A stretch of 64,000 bases of DNA, from contig SPDT01000007.1 in assembly GCA_008477525.1 (NCBI GenBank), positions 4,960,001 through 5,024,000 on the forward strand, written 5' to 3'. Positions 45,122 through 56,811 of the stretch are shown here, piece by piece. Under the pieces are notes generated by a model. That model searched no databases. It had not been told where the DNA came from and saw only the letters and a list, made by a program, of their open reading frames with translations. The position numbers were made by a program, and so were the translations under genes. The first letter of the stretch is position 1. Every line of letters begins with the position of its first letter. Origin of the DNA: Hypomyces perniciosus. Its lineage: Eukaryota > Ascomycota > Sordariomycetes > Hypocreales > Hypocreaceae.

Positions 45122-46041
45122 CGCCACAACTGACTCCACGAACGGACAGGCGAGCTGTGTAGTATCTGGACTCTCGATGGGAAGGACATGAGTGTAGATG
45201 CTATGAACCCGCTGCCCAAAACTAGAGGAGCGAGATACAAGGCGATCGAAACGGTAGGATCATGATGGAAAGAAGGAAAACGGGCTTGGCTTCGATCACC
45301 AAGACGGAGGGGTCGACGTCAACAGCAGTTGATATGTCAAGAAGCTCGTAGACGCCGTACGTAATGTCACCAGTAGGAGCTGATGGTGCTATGCAGGAAG
45401 CAGGCTGCAGGAAAGATGCGAGACAAAGTGACGACAGAGGCTCAAGGCGAGGTGTGGTGTGTCAGTATGAAGGAAGATGGAATGCAGCTTCGGCAAGCCA
45501 AGCTAATATCCAAAGACCCTGGGATCACGTTGCGAGGGGCTCGCTGCCAGCTCCCTGACGTCGTCAGGGCCTTATCAGTGATTGGGAGATGCCCAAAGCC
45601 CGATGTGCGTGGCAGAGTACTATCGGTCGGGTATCATGTTCTGGGTACTTCGGAGACTATTAGCAATCGTAGTCTTGACTACTGTGACTCACGGGCCATG
45701 AAGGTACCGAGTTACATGATACGCACGAACCAAGAACAACGCCTCTCCAACGACCCCACCAACCAGCAGAACGCGATCTGCTCTCGATGCCAACTTTTCA
45801 GGCGGAGCGCGTCGCACGAACATCCTGCATAGTACCAATTGCTGCAGACATCGAATCATGCGACCAACAGCGCTACCCGCAGCGCCCAACGACTCATTTT
45901 AACCACCTAATCATTCCTAATCATTCCATCGCCCTTTGAATACGTACTCGGTGCTCCTGTCCGCGACGTCAGGGTTGCGCCAATGCGCCGCCATTGCGAG
46001 GAGGGGAGCCGGAGACGTCAAATCGAGCCGCCTACATCACA
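45122..46041. other. Divergent promoter region of FAB1 and the poly-Q gene
   Basis: 920 bp with no gene seen. A TGACTCA word is at 45685-45691. Confidence 0.5.
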
Positions 46042-48036
46042 ATGTCTAAAGACGTCGCCGATCTGTTGCGACGACGGAACATCACCAACATACCCAAAGA
46101 CCAGCACGCGCTGTTGGAAAGGGAAGATTCGTGGGCTGTGAACCTCGAGGACACACCTCATGTTTTGGCCAACGTCCCTGGACATGTTCTGCAGAGTGTA
46201 AAGGACGCGTACATTCGTCGCAAAGCCAGGAGCGAAAAGCAGAAGCAGCCATTTAAGAGCCCTAGTCCTCCCGTTTCGGCGAGCAACCACAGCGAGCAAG
46301 ATGAAAATGCTCGAACTTCCACACCTACAGGGCCGAGCACCGTACCTTCATCGTCTCCAGTGAGGCAGATCCCTTGGTCGCCTTCTCCGGCCAGATCCCA
46401 ACTGAGACGTGCACCTCTCGCCGAGTCACCTATCGTGCGCGAAACGCCCAAGATTCGACCCAAAGTCCCACTGAAGGTCCCGATCGATGTGCCGCCAATG
46501 GCGCCTCCTCCGCGACCAGCACCACAACCTCGGCCGGCACCCAGCTTTGACTTTGTTTCAAGTTGCGGCGAAGAGGAGGACCTTGAGATGGAGCTTCCTC
46601 AAGCTCAAGCAAGGCGCGATATGCCGGTCAACCGTGTAGCTTCCCGTGTATTAATATCATCAGCCCATCGGGAAATCACGAGTACCGCGACGACGACGAT
46701 AAATACACCACCATGTGCGCAGCCGGACGGGCCAGTCATACCTGGTACGTTACAGGAGAGCAGCAAGCCAGTATCAGTCACCCAAAGTGAAGTGCCGCGT
46801 CGACGACGGATGAAGCCTATTGTATTCAGTGATGAGAGCCCCGTCAAACCATCTACCGCTGTTACCCGAATGCCAACGACCAAAACGTTCACTGAGACAG
46901 AGAATTGGAACTCTACATCTTCAAGCTCTATCATCCCAGCAACTTATCACGATTGTTCGACTCAAAGCAGCAACCCAGTCTCATATGCAGCCACTCCAAC
47001 ATACCCAGCCAGTAGTCCAGCTGATACCAGTGAGATGATTCGTACATATTACCCAGATAAAGCCCCCTACGAAGAATGGGCTCGCCCTTCTGAACCCCAG
47101 GCGTCGATGATCCAACGACAGCAGCAACAGCAGCAACAGCAACAGCAACAACAGAAACATCAGCAGCAGCAACAGCAGCAGATACCACAAGTAGCCACTG
47201 TAGCTACAAATGGGCACATGAGTCCGTACACGGCTTTCATAACCACATATCCCGACTACGTAACAGGTCACGCAGGCAGTCAGTGGTATTTTGTGAAAGC
47301 CTGCGTATGTCTCCATATCCTCCAAGAAGAGCGACAGTTGCGAGAATACCTGTACGATGACTTCATTCGAGCCTTTTCGGGCGGGTTCGTGAAGTATGTG
47401 CGCAGTGCCGGCCCGGGCCAAGAGCCACTGCCTGCCATTGAGTGGTTTAATATGCTCAATGGCCCTATTCTCTTCAATCGCATGTGTGTAACCAAGACGA
47501 GCCTGGAACAGATCCTCAGCTCATATCCAGAGGAGGTCGCAAGAGCCAGAGCCATTATCAAAACAGGCGACGAAACAAAAAAGCAGCCAAGCAAAGAACC
47601 ACCAGCCAGAGTTGGCATGGACGGCGCAATGGATTTGGATAATGCAGCAGAAGAGAGGCCAAGCCAACAAGTGCAGGTCCCCGCGAAATCATGGACCTCT
47701 GAGGCGCGCGGTCCTCCTGGCCCTTCCGCAAAGTTACAGATGCTGCCGCCGCCTCCTCCGCCGCCACTCCGACAACCCTCACCAGAGCTCGGAAGTGAGT
47801 CCGTTGCTCCTCCTCCTCCTCCTCCTCCTCCTCAATCATCAGCACTTCTTATTCCGACATCTACATCAAAAGCCCCTCGGTCATCTCCATACTTGGGACG
47901 ACTAGCTTCAAGCAGTCGATCGGTGCCTGGCTCGAGAAAGAGATCAGCAGAAGAACAGGAGCGGCTACGAGAGCACTTTCGAAAGCGGAGGCCGAATTTC
48001 TCAAGAGACGTCATCAGCAGCAGCAGAGCGGAATAG
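46042..48036 (+). CDS. Uncharacterised poly-Q/poly-P nuclear-type protein
   Basis: A single exon of 664 aa from ATG 46042 (MSKDVADLLRRRNITNIPKD). I do not recognise the family. Two parts look folded: the N-terminal 60 residues (HVLANVPGHVLQSVKDAYIR) and a helical region at about 393-510 (PYTAFITTYPDYVTGHAGSQ, then LREYLYDDFIRAF and AIEWFNMLN). Between them lie Pro-rich sequence and a glutamine tract (12 Q, KH, 7 Q) at 47119-47190, encoded by mixed CAG and CAA codons. Two runs of seven to eight Pro follow at about 47740-47835. The C-terminus carries a basic cluster SRKRSAEEQERLREHFRKRR, a probable nuclear signal. A role in chromatin or transcription is only a guess from composition. Confidence 0.8.
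   Translation: MSKDVADLLRRRNITNIPKDQHALLEREDSWAVNLEDTPHVLANVPGHVLQSVKDAYIRRKARSEKQKQPFKSPSPPVSASNHSEQDENARTSTPTGPSTVPSSSPVRQIPWSPSPARSQLRRAPLAESPIVRETPKIRPKVPLKVPIDVPPMAPPPRPAPQPRPAPSFDFVSSCGEEEDLEMELPQAQARRDMPVNRVASRVLISSAHREITSTATTTINTPPCAQPDGPVIPGTLQESSKPVSVTQSEVPRRRRMKPIVFSDESPVKPSTAVTRMPTTKTFTETENWNSTSSSSIIPATYHDCSTQSSNPVSYAATPTYPASSPADTSEMIRTYYPDKAPYEEWARPSEPQASMIQRQQQQQQQQQQQQKHQQQQQQQIPQVATVATNGHMSPYTAFITTYPDYVTGHAGSQWYFVKACVCLHILQEERQLREYLYDDFIRAFSGGFVKYVRSAGPGQEPLPAIEWFNMLNGPILFNRMCVTKTSLEQILSSYPEEVARARAIIKTGDETKKQPSKEPPARVGMDGAMDLDNAAEERPSQQVQVPAKSWTSEARGPPGPSAKLQMLPPPPPPPLRQPSPELGSESVAPPPPPPPPQSSALLIPTSTSKAPRSSPYLGRLASSSRSVPGSRKRSAEEQERLREHFRKRRPNFSRDVISSSRAE
47119..47190 (+). repeat. 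CAG/CAA repeat encoding poly-glutamine
   Basis: About 19 glutamine codons, split by one Lys-His pair. The mixture of CAG and CAA should limit slippage. Confidence 0.85.
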
Positions 48037-48588
48037 TACTGATACACTATATCTGGCGCATTGGGGGGAACATCAAGGCGTTTTTTTACCAACGGTTCGG
48101 GGGCATGGGAGCGGGTGAATGACAAGTACGTTGGCGTTTTCGATTTCCTTGATTGATTGAACTCTGTGATACCCCTTGATATATTGACTCTGGTACTACG
48201 TGAAATGGGGAACGGGGGAGGATCGATTGCGTTGCATATTTGAGTGAACAACTTGTCTATTCTGTGCGCGGGCAACCTGTTTTTTAACTAGACCGACTTT
48301 TTTTTGCTTGCTTGATTGCTTGCTTGCTAAGATAATACCTGGTCAAATCACCATTGCCTCCTTGAGGAGTAGTTACCATCTAATCCGCCCTCGACCTGGA
48401 GGGGGTTGTGAAAAAACTTTGAACACCCTTTTAAAAACAAAAAAATAACAGGAAACTGGCGAAAGGCCCTGTGTTTCTTCATGTTCGACAAGAACAGAAT
48501 AGAAAAGAGAACAAAAATAGTGTCTCATGCATCATATAGTCATCATAATAGTCGAGAGCCGACCTTGCGGGATGAAGAGGGCGGGGAC
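48037..48588. other. Convergent 3' region
   Basis: 552 bp between two stop codons. It contains T-runs and TTGC/TTGA tetranucleotide repeats at about 48304-48330. No gene is seen. Confidence 0.55.
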
Positions 48589-49152
48589 TCAAATCTCCTT
48601 GGACTGGTGGTGTTCCCTAGCTGCCGCCTCGGCTTCCTTTTCGGCCTCTCTCTGCTTCTGGCGCTCTTCCTTGGCCTCGGCCTTGGCTGCTGCTTCGGCT
48701 TCCTTCTTTTGTTTCTGGCGTTCTTCTTCTTCTGGGGTCAGGGTTCTGAGCTGGAGGGCGTGAATGCCGTTTTCCTGGGCCATTTCTTCGCGGAGGAGGG
48801 CGTACACCATTCTGTGTCGTGCGGGTTGCATCTTGGATGCGAAGGCCTCCGAGGTTATAACGAGTCTGCAAGAGCCATGTTAGCAACCCCGTAAACGATG
48901 GCTGTATCAATTGAGGGCAGGAGTAGTACCTGAAGTGCGTCTCCTTGGAGACGCTGCCCGCCATGGCCTTGTGGTGGGCATGGAGGTGCGAATCGTTGTA
49001 GATCTCCAGCGTTAGCGGATTCAGAGCGGCCGTAAGCTATCGAGAAGGTGTTAATGACATGTCATATGATGCAATTGATCGCAAAGATCGTGGAGTAGTG
49101 TCGCATGTACCTTGGCGCGGATAACATCTTCCAAAGGCGTACTAGAACCCAT
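48589..49152 (-). CDS. BOL1: BolA-family protein (iron-sulfur cluster assembly)
   Basis: Exons 49152-49111, 49036-48930 and 48865-48589 give 141 aa. Introns are 74 and 64 nt. The BolA fold covers about 1-95: LTAALNPLTLEIYNDSHLHA, then SVSKETHFRLVITSEAF and the conserved RHRMVYALL, whose His can ligand an Fe-S cluster shared with a monothiol glutaredoxin. The pattern is closest to the BOLA1/Uvi31 type. The last 45 residues form a charged Glu/Lys/Ala helix that is not part of the bacterial fold. No clear mitochondrial presequence precedes the domain, although BOLA1-type proteins are often mitochondrial. Confidence 0.92.
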
Positions 49153-50854
49153 GGTGGAGATTTGTCGTCCGACGGCTGAGAAACCGAGAGCGTATCGTCG
49201 CAACATCCGGGGCGAAGAAAAAAAGGGTTTGAATTGGGAGGATTTGCGAGCTTGGATTGTAGGGGGAATTGATCACACGATGACCCGACACGACGTCCTT
49301 TGCTGCGGTTCTGCCCCTCTACACCAGCAAAAAAAATTCGTTTCAGGGGGGCGTTCTATGTATGTACGGTGTGTCGTCGTTTTCGTTCGCCCGGTGTCGA
49401 TGGTCTTAAAGACTTGGGGGGGATATGGGAGAGAGTGTGCGAGAGCGACAGGAGCAGTGTTTGAGACTGAGGAATGGCGGAGGAAGAGACGGAGAGAAAT
49501 GCAGAGACTCTGTTGAGCCGCTGCTGAAGGGAAAGACCACACAGCCTACTAATAATTATGTGCCTGTCGCAAACAAAACGTATTGGTTCGGTGAAGTCGG
49601 TGAGAGCAAATGCGCCATGCATGACTCTTCTGAGTGGTGGCGACCCAATGGCAAGCCGGCCCTGCGAGCCAGAGAGCGGTGACGAGGGAAAAGAGGCGGC
49701 GGTTCCTGGATCGTCGACTAAAAAGTTGCGGGCTCGTCAAGGCTGCACCAACCAAAAGTTTTTGCACGGGTTCTGCTGCTGGTTATTCTGGCATATTGCA
49801 TCCATACGTACGTACATACATACTCGGCACACGCCCCTGGCTGCTGCAGCAGCAGCAGCAGCAGCGACAGCGACAGCAAGGCCGGCTGCAGAACTGGACA
49901 CGCGCAGATCACAGGCACAGGCCGCACGGCACGCATAAAGGCGGCGGCGGTGGCCCATGGAGGCGAGTAAGTGAGCGAGATGCTACGGAGTACGGTACGA
50001 GTACGGATTGGGACGATGGCCAAGTTTGTCACAGCTAAGGGAGGGTGAGTGTGTCGTCGAAGCGAGAGGAGAGGAAAGGAGGGGATCCATGGACGGGACG
50101 GAATTGACACTCCCCCTCCTCCAGGACTCCTCCAGGGGCAACAGGGCTGGTGTTGGCGCATCCAGTCTGTGGTGCTTCCGATCCATGGATACTACTACTA
50201 ATACTACATACATATGTGTGTCCGTCCGGCAATTGGGCCGTCCAGTGCATGCCTACGCACTATCCACCATCCAGCAGCTCGGGATGGGAGACCGCCCTTT
50301 TTAGCTCGTTTCCAGGCGTGATGATGTATGTGGGCAGTAAGGAGAGAGAGGGGAGATGCAGTGCAACCACTTTACAGGAGCAAACATTCTCTCACACACT
50401 CCCTCTCTCACCCTCTCTCTCACGGCTTGTCTGTCTCTCTTTTCCACAACTTGAAAAGTTTGCAAAAGTCTAAAACATACAGACGGAGGCCTGCACGCTC
50501 TGCTGTCGATGGAATAGTATAGGGCGGCGTGAAGAACCATCTCCAACCTGCTTTGGTCCTAAAAAGGTTCAATTCTTCTCAGTGACCGCCCTTCTCCAAG
50601 TGGCGGCCCCGCTTCTGGAAGCAAAAGACGGCTGGACACCACCACACACACGCTCCGCCATCTCCACCGCAATATCATTCCATGCGCAGGTCAAAGATGC
50701 GGCCGCAGCATTTATTTGCCGCCCCTGACGCCGGGATCCGGAGCCCATCGCCTCTGCTGTCCTCGGCCGCCGCTCGCCGCGCCTCTTCCACTAATAATAT
50801 CCCCCAACCTGTTGCATCCATCTGCTCAGTGCCGCCCTCTGTGCTGTGCCTCAG
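49153..50854. other. Divergent promoter region (1.7 kb) of BOL1 and the acyl-CoA synthetase
   Basis: No gene is seen. It holds a CTG/CAG repeat at about 49841-49870, TACGGAGTA at 49984-49992, and a CT-rich block at about 50391-50445. Frames of 100-150 codons here are low-complexity and not supported. Confidence 0.5.
49841..49870. repeat. CTG/CAG triplet repeat, self-complementary
   Basis: CTGCTGCAG followed by six or seven GCA units, then GACAGC units. The CTG to CAG switch makes a potential hairpin. Confidence 0.65.
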
Positions 50855-52869
50855 ATGCTTTTACGCTCAGTAGCCTCACCAGCCCTCCGGCGTCTGTCCC
50901 GCTCCCGCTCCCCCTTCTCCTTCTCCTTCTCCTTCTCCTTCTCCTCCGCGGCGGTCAGAATGGCTTCTACCGCCCTGCCTCGTCTCCCCATCTTCGAGGC
51001 CGTCGCACGGCACGATCCCGAGTCTACCGCTGTGGTCCACTCAGCGTCCGGCCGGGCTTTTACCTACGGCCAGTTGCTGGGGGATGTGTGTCGTGCCAGG
51101 GACCGGCTGCGGGAGGCTAAGGGCGCCGGCCGCCAGGATCTGGACGGGGAGAGGATCGCGTTTCTGGTAGAGAATAGCTACGACTACGTAGGTGAGCGAT
51201 ACTTTGACTATCCTCGTTCCATCTCAGTCCCTCTGTGTGTGTGATATCTCCGAAATGATGGGCCGCTGATTGGTGTTTGTGTGCCTCGTCGAATTTCAGT
51301 CACCCTCCTGGCCGTCTTAGCTGTGCGTTCTATCGCAGTTCCTTTGTCTCCAGCCTTTCCTGCTCCGGAGCTGCAGTATATCCTGAACCACAGCGAGGCG
51401 TCGTTGCTTGTCTCTTCATCCAAATTCGCATCCAAGGCCCGGGAGGTGTTGGCTACAGACTTGAATTCCAAGCCAGCACATCTTGAGCTGGCCAAGCACC
51501 TCGGTGGCCATGTGTCACAGGAAGAAGCCATTTTGGAGAACCCCAACCCTGGAGCCGCAGGTTTGATGCTCTACACATCTGGCACGACAAACAAGCCGGT
51601 ACGAAGCAGAGATGTCTTCTTCTTCCTTACACCGTTTATGCTAACAGCCATTCCCAGAAAGGCGTCTTGATTCCCCAAGCTGTTCTAACCGCCCAGGCTC
51701 GCTCTCTCCATGAAGCTTGGAACTACTCCCCCTCAGATCACCTCCTCCATGTCCTCCCCCTTCATCATATCCACGGCGTTGTAAATGCCATCATCACCCC
51801 CCTCTTCGCCGGCTCTTCCATCGAATTCATGTTCCCCTTCAATGCCGACGCCGTCTGGAACCGTCTCGCCGCCCCCTTCCTCCCCTCCTCTCCCCTTACC
51901 AACGGCGATAAACCTATCACATCCCTTCCTAAGCCCAAAGTCACATTCTTCACCGTCGTGCCAACCGTCTACAGCCGCCTTCTCTCAACTCACAAGTCCC
52001 TTTCCCCCGAAGTCCAAGAAGCCACCCGCCAGGCCATCTCCCCTTCCACCATGCGCCTCAACATCTCCGGCTCCGCCGCCCTCCCCACCCCCATCAAAGC
52101 CGCCTGGACAGACCTCAGCCAAGGCAACGTCCTTCTCGAGCGCTACGGCATGACCGAAGTCGGCATGGCTCTCAGCTGCGGCCTGTCCTTCGCCGACCGC
52201 ATCGACGCCAGCGTCGGCTGGCCCTTACCCTCCGTGCAAGTCCGGCTCGTCGACGTCGACTCTGGCGAAGTCATCAAACCAGGCCAAGAATTCGACTCCA
52301 ACGGCCGCGAGCGCTCAGGAGAGATCCAACTGCGCGGCCCCACCATCTTCAAAGAATACTGGCGCAATCCCGAAGCCACCGCCAGCGAATTCGTCCACGA
52401 CCCCGACGACAACCAAGGCCCCTGGTTCAAAACCGGCGACGTTGCCATCCGCCGCCCCGTCCCCTCCGCAGGCCACTCGCAGCAAGCCTGGGCCCAGGGT
52501 CCCATGTACTTCATCCAAGGCCGTAAAAGCGCCGACATCATCAAAACCGGCGGCGAAAAAGTCAGCGCCCTCGAAGTCGAGCGTGAACTCCTCTCCCTGC
52601 CACAAGTCTCCGAGGCCGCCGTCGTCGCTGTGCCCAGCGGCAAATGGGGCCAAAAAGTCGGCGTCGTCGTCGTGCTGAATCAAGAAAACGTCCAAAAATG
52701 GAGTCCCCTTGATATGCGCCGTGCGCTAAAGGACCGCCTTGCCAGTTACAAGATTCCACAGGTAATGAAGGTTGTTGACACCATCCCGCGCAATGCCATG
52801 GGCAAGATCAATAAGAAGCAGCTCGTACGTACCATCTTTGCTGAGGAATTCAGCGGTGATGAGATGTAA
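50855..52869 (+). CDS. Mitochondrial acyl-CoA synthetase, ACSF3-like (malonyl-CoA synthetase)
   Basis: Exons 50855-51191, 51300-51598 and 51658-52869 give 615 aa. The N-terminus (MLLRSVASPALRRLSRSRSP) is a good mitochondrial presequence, followed by a Phe-Ser repeat. A second in-frame Met at residue 36 (50960) begins just before the conserved domain. The AMP-binding motif LMLYTSGTTNKPKGVL is split exactly by intron 2 after NKP. Further ANL-superfamily motifs are YGMTEVGMAL, GPWFKTGDVA and the hinge and catalytic region GRKSADIIKTGGEKVSALEV, then IPRNAMGKINKKQL with the catalytic Lys. The sequence fits the ACSF3 branch, which activates malonate and methylmalonate for mitochondrial fatty-acid synthesis in animals. 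Substrate is by homology only. There is no C-terminal peroxisomal tripeptide (it ends GDEM). Confidence 0.9.
50912..50947 (+). repeat. TTCTCC hexanucleotide repeat inside the presequence
   Basis: Five tandem copies of TTCTCC encode alternating Phe and Ser at residues 21-30 of the acyl-CoA synthetase. Confidence 0.9.
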
Positions 52870-53363
52870 GATGTCAGGCGAGAGAATAAAGTGTATATAT
52901 GAAGATGTCTTCTTGTATTTATTGTAGCATGGATATACGAATACGAGCATGACAGACAGGTGGGTGGCTTGGTTATTTGTTCATACAGATGACACCAAAG
53001 ATAGAACAAGCCGATTTTTACCTAAGCATCAAACATCTATTTTGGGGGGCCCCGTCGGCCACATCTGCTACCTCGTGTGGCGTCCCGACAACAAAACGAG
53101 GGCTCCTTTGCAACGCCGTCATGAAATATGAGAAAGATGTAGTCGTCCCAGAGTCATTAGCTGCCCGAGAAAGCCTTGCCTTGTGCGAACCCCAACCCGA
53201 AACCAAACAAAGAAAAAAGAGCTCTCTAAGTGCATCCCCCACGCCACTTCCCAACCAGGACGTTTCGAAACGACACAATAGGAAGAGATGTATCAGAGTA
53301 TGTTATGGATATCGGATGGTAGTCAATGCCATCCCTTCCCTTTGACCACAACAATCTTCTTCA
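52870..53363. other. Convergent 3' region
   Basis: 494 bp between the acyl-CoA synthetase and eIF4E stop codons. No gene is seen. Confidence 0.6.
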
Positions 53364-54258
53364 TTAAACCGTATACTTGGCCTTGGCCCTGGTGCTGCCG
53401 GCGTGTGCGCTGTCCGTGTGGCCAGAGAACTCCACCTGTTCGTTGGCAGGGAGCTCCAAGATCTCCTTGAACCGCCGGCCAATGGTCATGAGAATGTCCT
53501 TGCCCTTCTCGCTGCTGCGGCCCTTTCCACCAGGGACATCACCGTCACCACGTCCGGGGATGCTCTTTCCAATAGTGCCAGTCCAGGCACCAATACGGTA
53601 GAAGCCCTTGCGAACGTTGACAACCACGCCCATGACCTCGCCATCATCTTCTTCCTCAAGGGTCTCACCGATGGCTCCCATCATGACCTGGAGCCACAAA
53701 CGATCGACATCGACGTTGCGCTTGTCCTTGTATTGGTAGGACCACTTGCCACCGTGCTTGTTTTGGGGGTCCTCCCACTCAGGGCGAACGCCAGCCTTGA
53801 AGAGGTGATAGTCAGACTTGAGGGCCAGTTCTGAGACGGGGGCAACATTGTTCTAGAATATGTAAGAAACCGGAGGAAGCTGAGGTTGAGGCTACTGGAG
53901 AAAGGACTCACATAGACACCCCAGAACTCCTCAACGGAGTCAAAGGTGATGACTTCCTTGAGCAGGTCATTCCAGTTATCGCCCTAGTGGGTTGTTAGCA
54001 TGCTTCATGCGTAACGGGATGTAACAGCTCTGCAAAGGTATATACCTTTCCGCTCGGGGGCTTAGTGAACCAAAGAGTCCACTTGTTCTGAAGAGGGTGC
54101 TTGACGTTGAAGTTGTCCTTGTCATGGAAGACGGTGACAGGCTTGTTGTCGTCCTTGGCCTCGCTCCCGTTCTCGTTGTTGCCGTCTGGGGAGATGGGGA
54201 TGGTGGAGAGATCGACCTGCTGGTCCATATTCGGCGCTTCTGTCGCTGGGGCGGCCAT
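53364..54258 (-). CDS. eIF4E: Translation initiation factor eIF4E (mRNA cap-binding)
   Basis: Exons 54258-54046, 53983-53912 and 53852-53364 give 257 aa; all exons are in phase 0 and exon 2 is only 24 codons. Family marks are HPLQNKWTLWF (54-64), the two cap-stacking tryptophans Trp75 (GDNWNDLL) and Trp121 (RPEWEDP, with Glu122 contacting the guanine), and Trp90 (DSVEEFWGVY), which binds eIF4G and 4E-BPs. The C-terminal region (about 210-257) is longer than in yeast and ends in a basic Ala/Ser/Thr tail. The protein binds the 5' cap in the cytoplasm and, with eIF4G, recruits ribosomes. Confidence 0.97.
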
Positions 54259-55333
54259 TTTTATCTTCGTTTTCGGGTGCTGTTATCGTTCAGAGCTCGT
54301 CAAACGCCGTGATGCAAACAAGAGGACGTGGAAATTGGGTCGAAGGCGAGAGAGATCGCGGGGCAGCTGTGGGATGGAAGAGACAAGTTGTGCGACTTGA
54401 TGGGCAGCGGCGGGCGAGGAGGAAGAAATAGGTCGACTATCTCTTTCTCGTTCGGAAAATTAAGGTCCGACTTTGCGCCAGGCAAATATGTCGGATATCG
54501 TTTGTCAGGAGCGATGGCAGAAGACAGGAGAAAGTTACTGAGACGATATTGCAAATGCGCCGCTGGCCAAAGCTGCAAAAAATGTCATATTTGGGTGCGC
54601 TTGCCCGACGATATTGGTGCCTTGGATGTAGGGCACCAACGTCTAACGACATATTATTCGTGTGTAGGTTAATGCTTGCATTTGTGACAGCCAAAATAAT
54701 CGGCCACAATAATACGGCCACTTACCCGTTGAAGCAAGTCAATTTAATATTAGGATTTGTCCAGCAACCATTTTGCTATCCTGATTAATTGAGTCAGTTA
54801 ACTACATGAATGGTGTCGTTGAGTGTTCTTTTAGGTCACTACCTAGATATCTAGAGCTTTTTACGTGTTTCAACCTTGACCATGCACCACCATACCCTGT
54901 GCAAAGAATCTATGTTTAGATAAAGGACCCTTTCTTCCAACAATGCTTTCTACGGCGCAGTGTGATCCAAATAAAGGACAATCGATTTCCTTCGACTTTC
55001 GCTTATTTTCTTGCTGCTTTGTCTCTCCCAAACTGACACTACCAAGTCTATCTCTATATCAGGGTATTCATCATCAAAAGATGTAGAAAATTGGCTTTGC
55101 TCACCTCAAAGCTGAAAGAGTCAAAGGACCGTTGTCAAGTGATGCGAGTGTTGACAATTTGACAAAGCCAACACCTTCAAGCAGGTATCATGGCTTCCAT
55201 CCATTACAAGATAAGAAGAGGCCAGGACGGCCCTCTCGAAGATAGCATCCTCAAGTTCCAACACATTTGATACACCGGATTATTGGCACCTATTCGGAGG
55301 TCCAAGCGATCAACCTAATCGAATTCCCCCAAG
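54259..55333. other. Intergenic region, divergent
   Basis: 1075 bp between the start codons of eIF4E and the 417-aa protein. The right part is AT-rich. A TGAGTCA word is at 54790-54796. No gene is seen. Confidence 0.5.
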
Positions 55334-56645
55334 ATGCCGAACAGCACGAGACCAGTAAATAAGAGAAAATGGAGGGAGAATATGCGCCAAAAGATGAAAA
55401 CCCTCCTCCCAAGACAACGTACCCTATACTTCACGGAATTGCAGAAGGAGCAATCAGACCAATTTTTTGAGCTGCACTTCTCAAAACTCTTTCTTGAAAT
55501 CCGCAAGTTTGTCTTGGATGTATTTGGAACAGATGACCTGGAAAATGCAGTGTTGATTTGTTATCAAGACTTTCCGGACGAATTTCTGAATCTTGTCAAG
55601 AAGATCGCTCGACCAGGTTCTGATGCACATCAATGGGAACCTTTGCTGAGGAAGGGTACGCTGCGAACCGCTCTCATCCAGGGTGTTATTATGATGCTCC
55701 TGGATGTCAACGTTTTTTCCAGTCTATTGTTTGGCGCAGCGCGGGATCACAAGAAACTCCTGGATATAGAGGATACTACAATGGTGGATTTTGATGGTAC
55801 GAGCGGCGACAACCCTCTTAAACGATAGATATACATATACTAACTGATTCACAGGGTTTGGTCGCACTAGTCTTCGGGCTGAGACTAACAATGTATATCT
55901 TCATTCAAGATCGAGATGTGGACTTCCACCTTTGTTCTGGGGTGAGGTGGACAGAGTCACCACACAAATTATGCACATGCTAATACATGTGTACACCAAT
56001 ATCGGCGAGGACATTGTCGCTGATGTAACCAATGCATTCTTCATGCATCAGAAGATGCACGATATAGTTGCATATGCTGGATGGCTGAATGTCGCGATCC
56101 GGCTCTCTCACAAGATCGTGGCGTTTGAATGGGCCACTCCAGGCCAAGTTCATCGTGACCCCGAGACCTGCATTGCAGAGGAGAACCCGAAGTTGAATGG
56201 CGACCAGCAACGCTCACGGCCACGCGTCATGATATCTGTTGCGCCAAAGATCACGCGATATGACCGAGAAACTCCCGGCTTTCTCAGAGGCAAGAAAACA
56301 TACACCGTCATGCGGCCACAGGTGGCTTGCTATTCTGGGAGATGGCTGGATTGGGAGGATGAGGATGCCATGGTGCCATTGGAGTTGTACATTCACGGCG
56401 GCAAGACTCCCTTGGCAGGCCGCCGTCCACCGTCCCATTCGACTTTTCTGCTTGCTGGCTTTGTCGTCATTGGCATCATATTACTATGCGTAATGTGGAT
56501 GATTGGCCTGTTGAAACTAGAAATCAACCGTCAGTCGGGAGCTCTCGATCATTTCATCACTTTGATTTTACCACAATTGGCGAAGCGCATCGTGGGAAAT
56601 TATGCGATTACAAGAATCAATGTACTGCTCAGACTCGTGATTTGA
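55334..56645 (+). CDS. Unrecognised 417-aa protein with one C-terminal membrane helix
   Basis: Exons 55334-55796 and 55855-56645, joined by a 58-nt intron with donor GTACGA, branch ATACTAACT and acceptor TTCACAG. The N-terminus is basic (MPNSTRPVNKRKWRENMRQK). The middle is helical and carries Trp, Tyr and Phe at intervals (LFWGEVDRVTTQIMHMLIHV). A single strong hydrophobic helix lies at about 351-375 (STFLLAGFVVIGIILLCVMW), leaving a 40-residue tail. There is no signal peptide. I recognise no family; the sequence may be restricted to a narrow group of fungi. The composition is more AT-rich than the conserved genes around it. The splice signals and long open frames argue that it is a real gene. 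Confidence 0.65.
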
Positions 56646-56811
56646 ATGCCTTGGTATCAATGCTGCTATGATTTTATGAATACAGGGGAAATCGTGGAGT
56701 TCCATATTTGCACAATTGGTAATAATAGACTACTCCATACATCCATGCGGCCATCGGTGATATGCAATGTTTCGGGGGCGGCAGAACATCGGCCAAGGCC
56801 AAACGTTGGGG

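Noticed and set aside
49558..50161. Several frames of 120-150 codons on both strands between BOL1 and the acyl-CoA synthetase
   Set aside because: They are low-complexity (Ala, Gln, Arg, Ser runs) from triplet repeats, overlap each other on both strands and show no family pattern.
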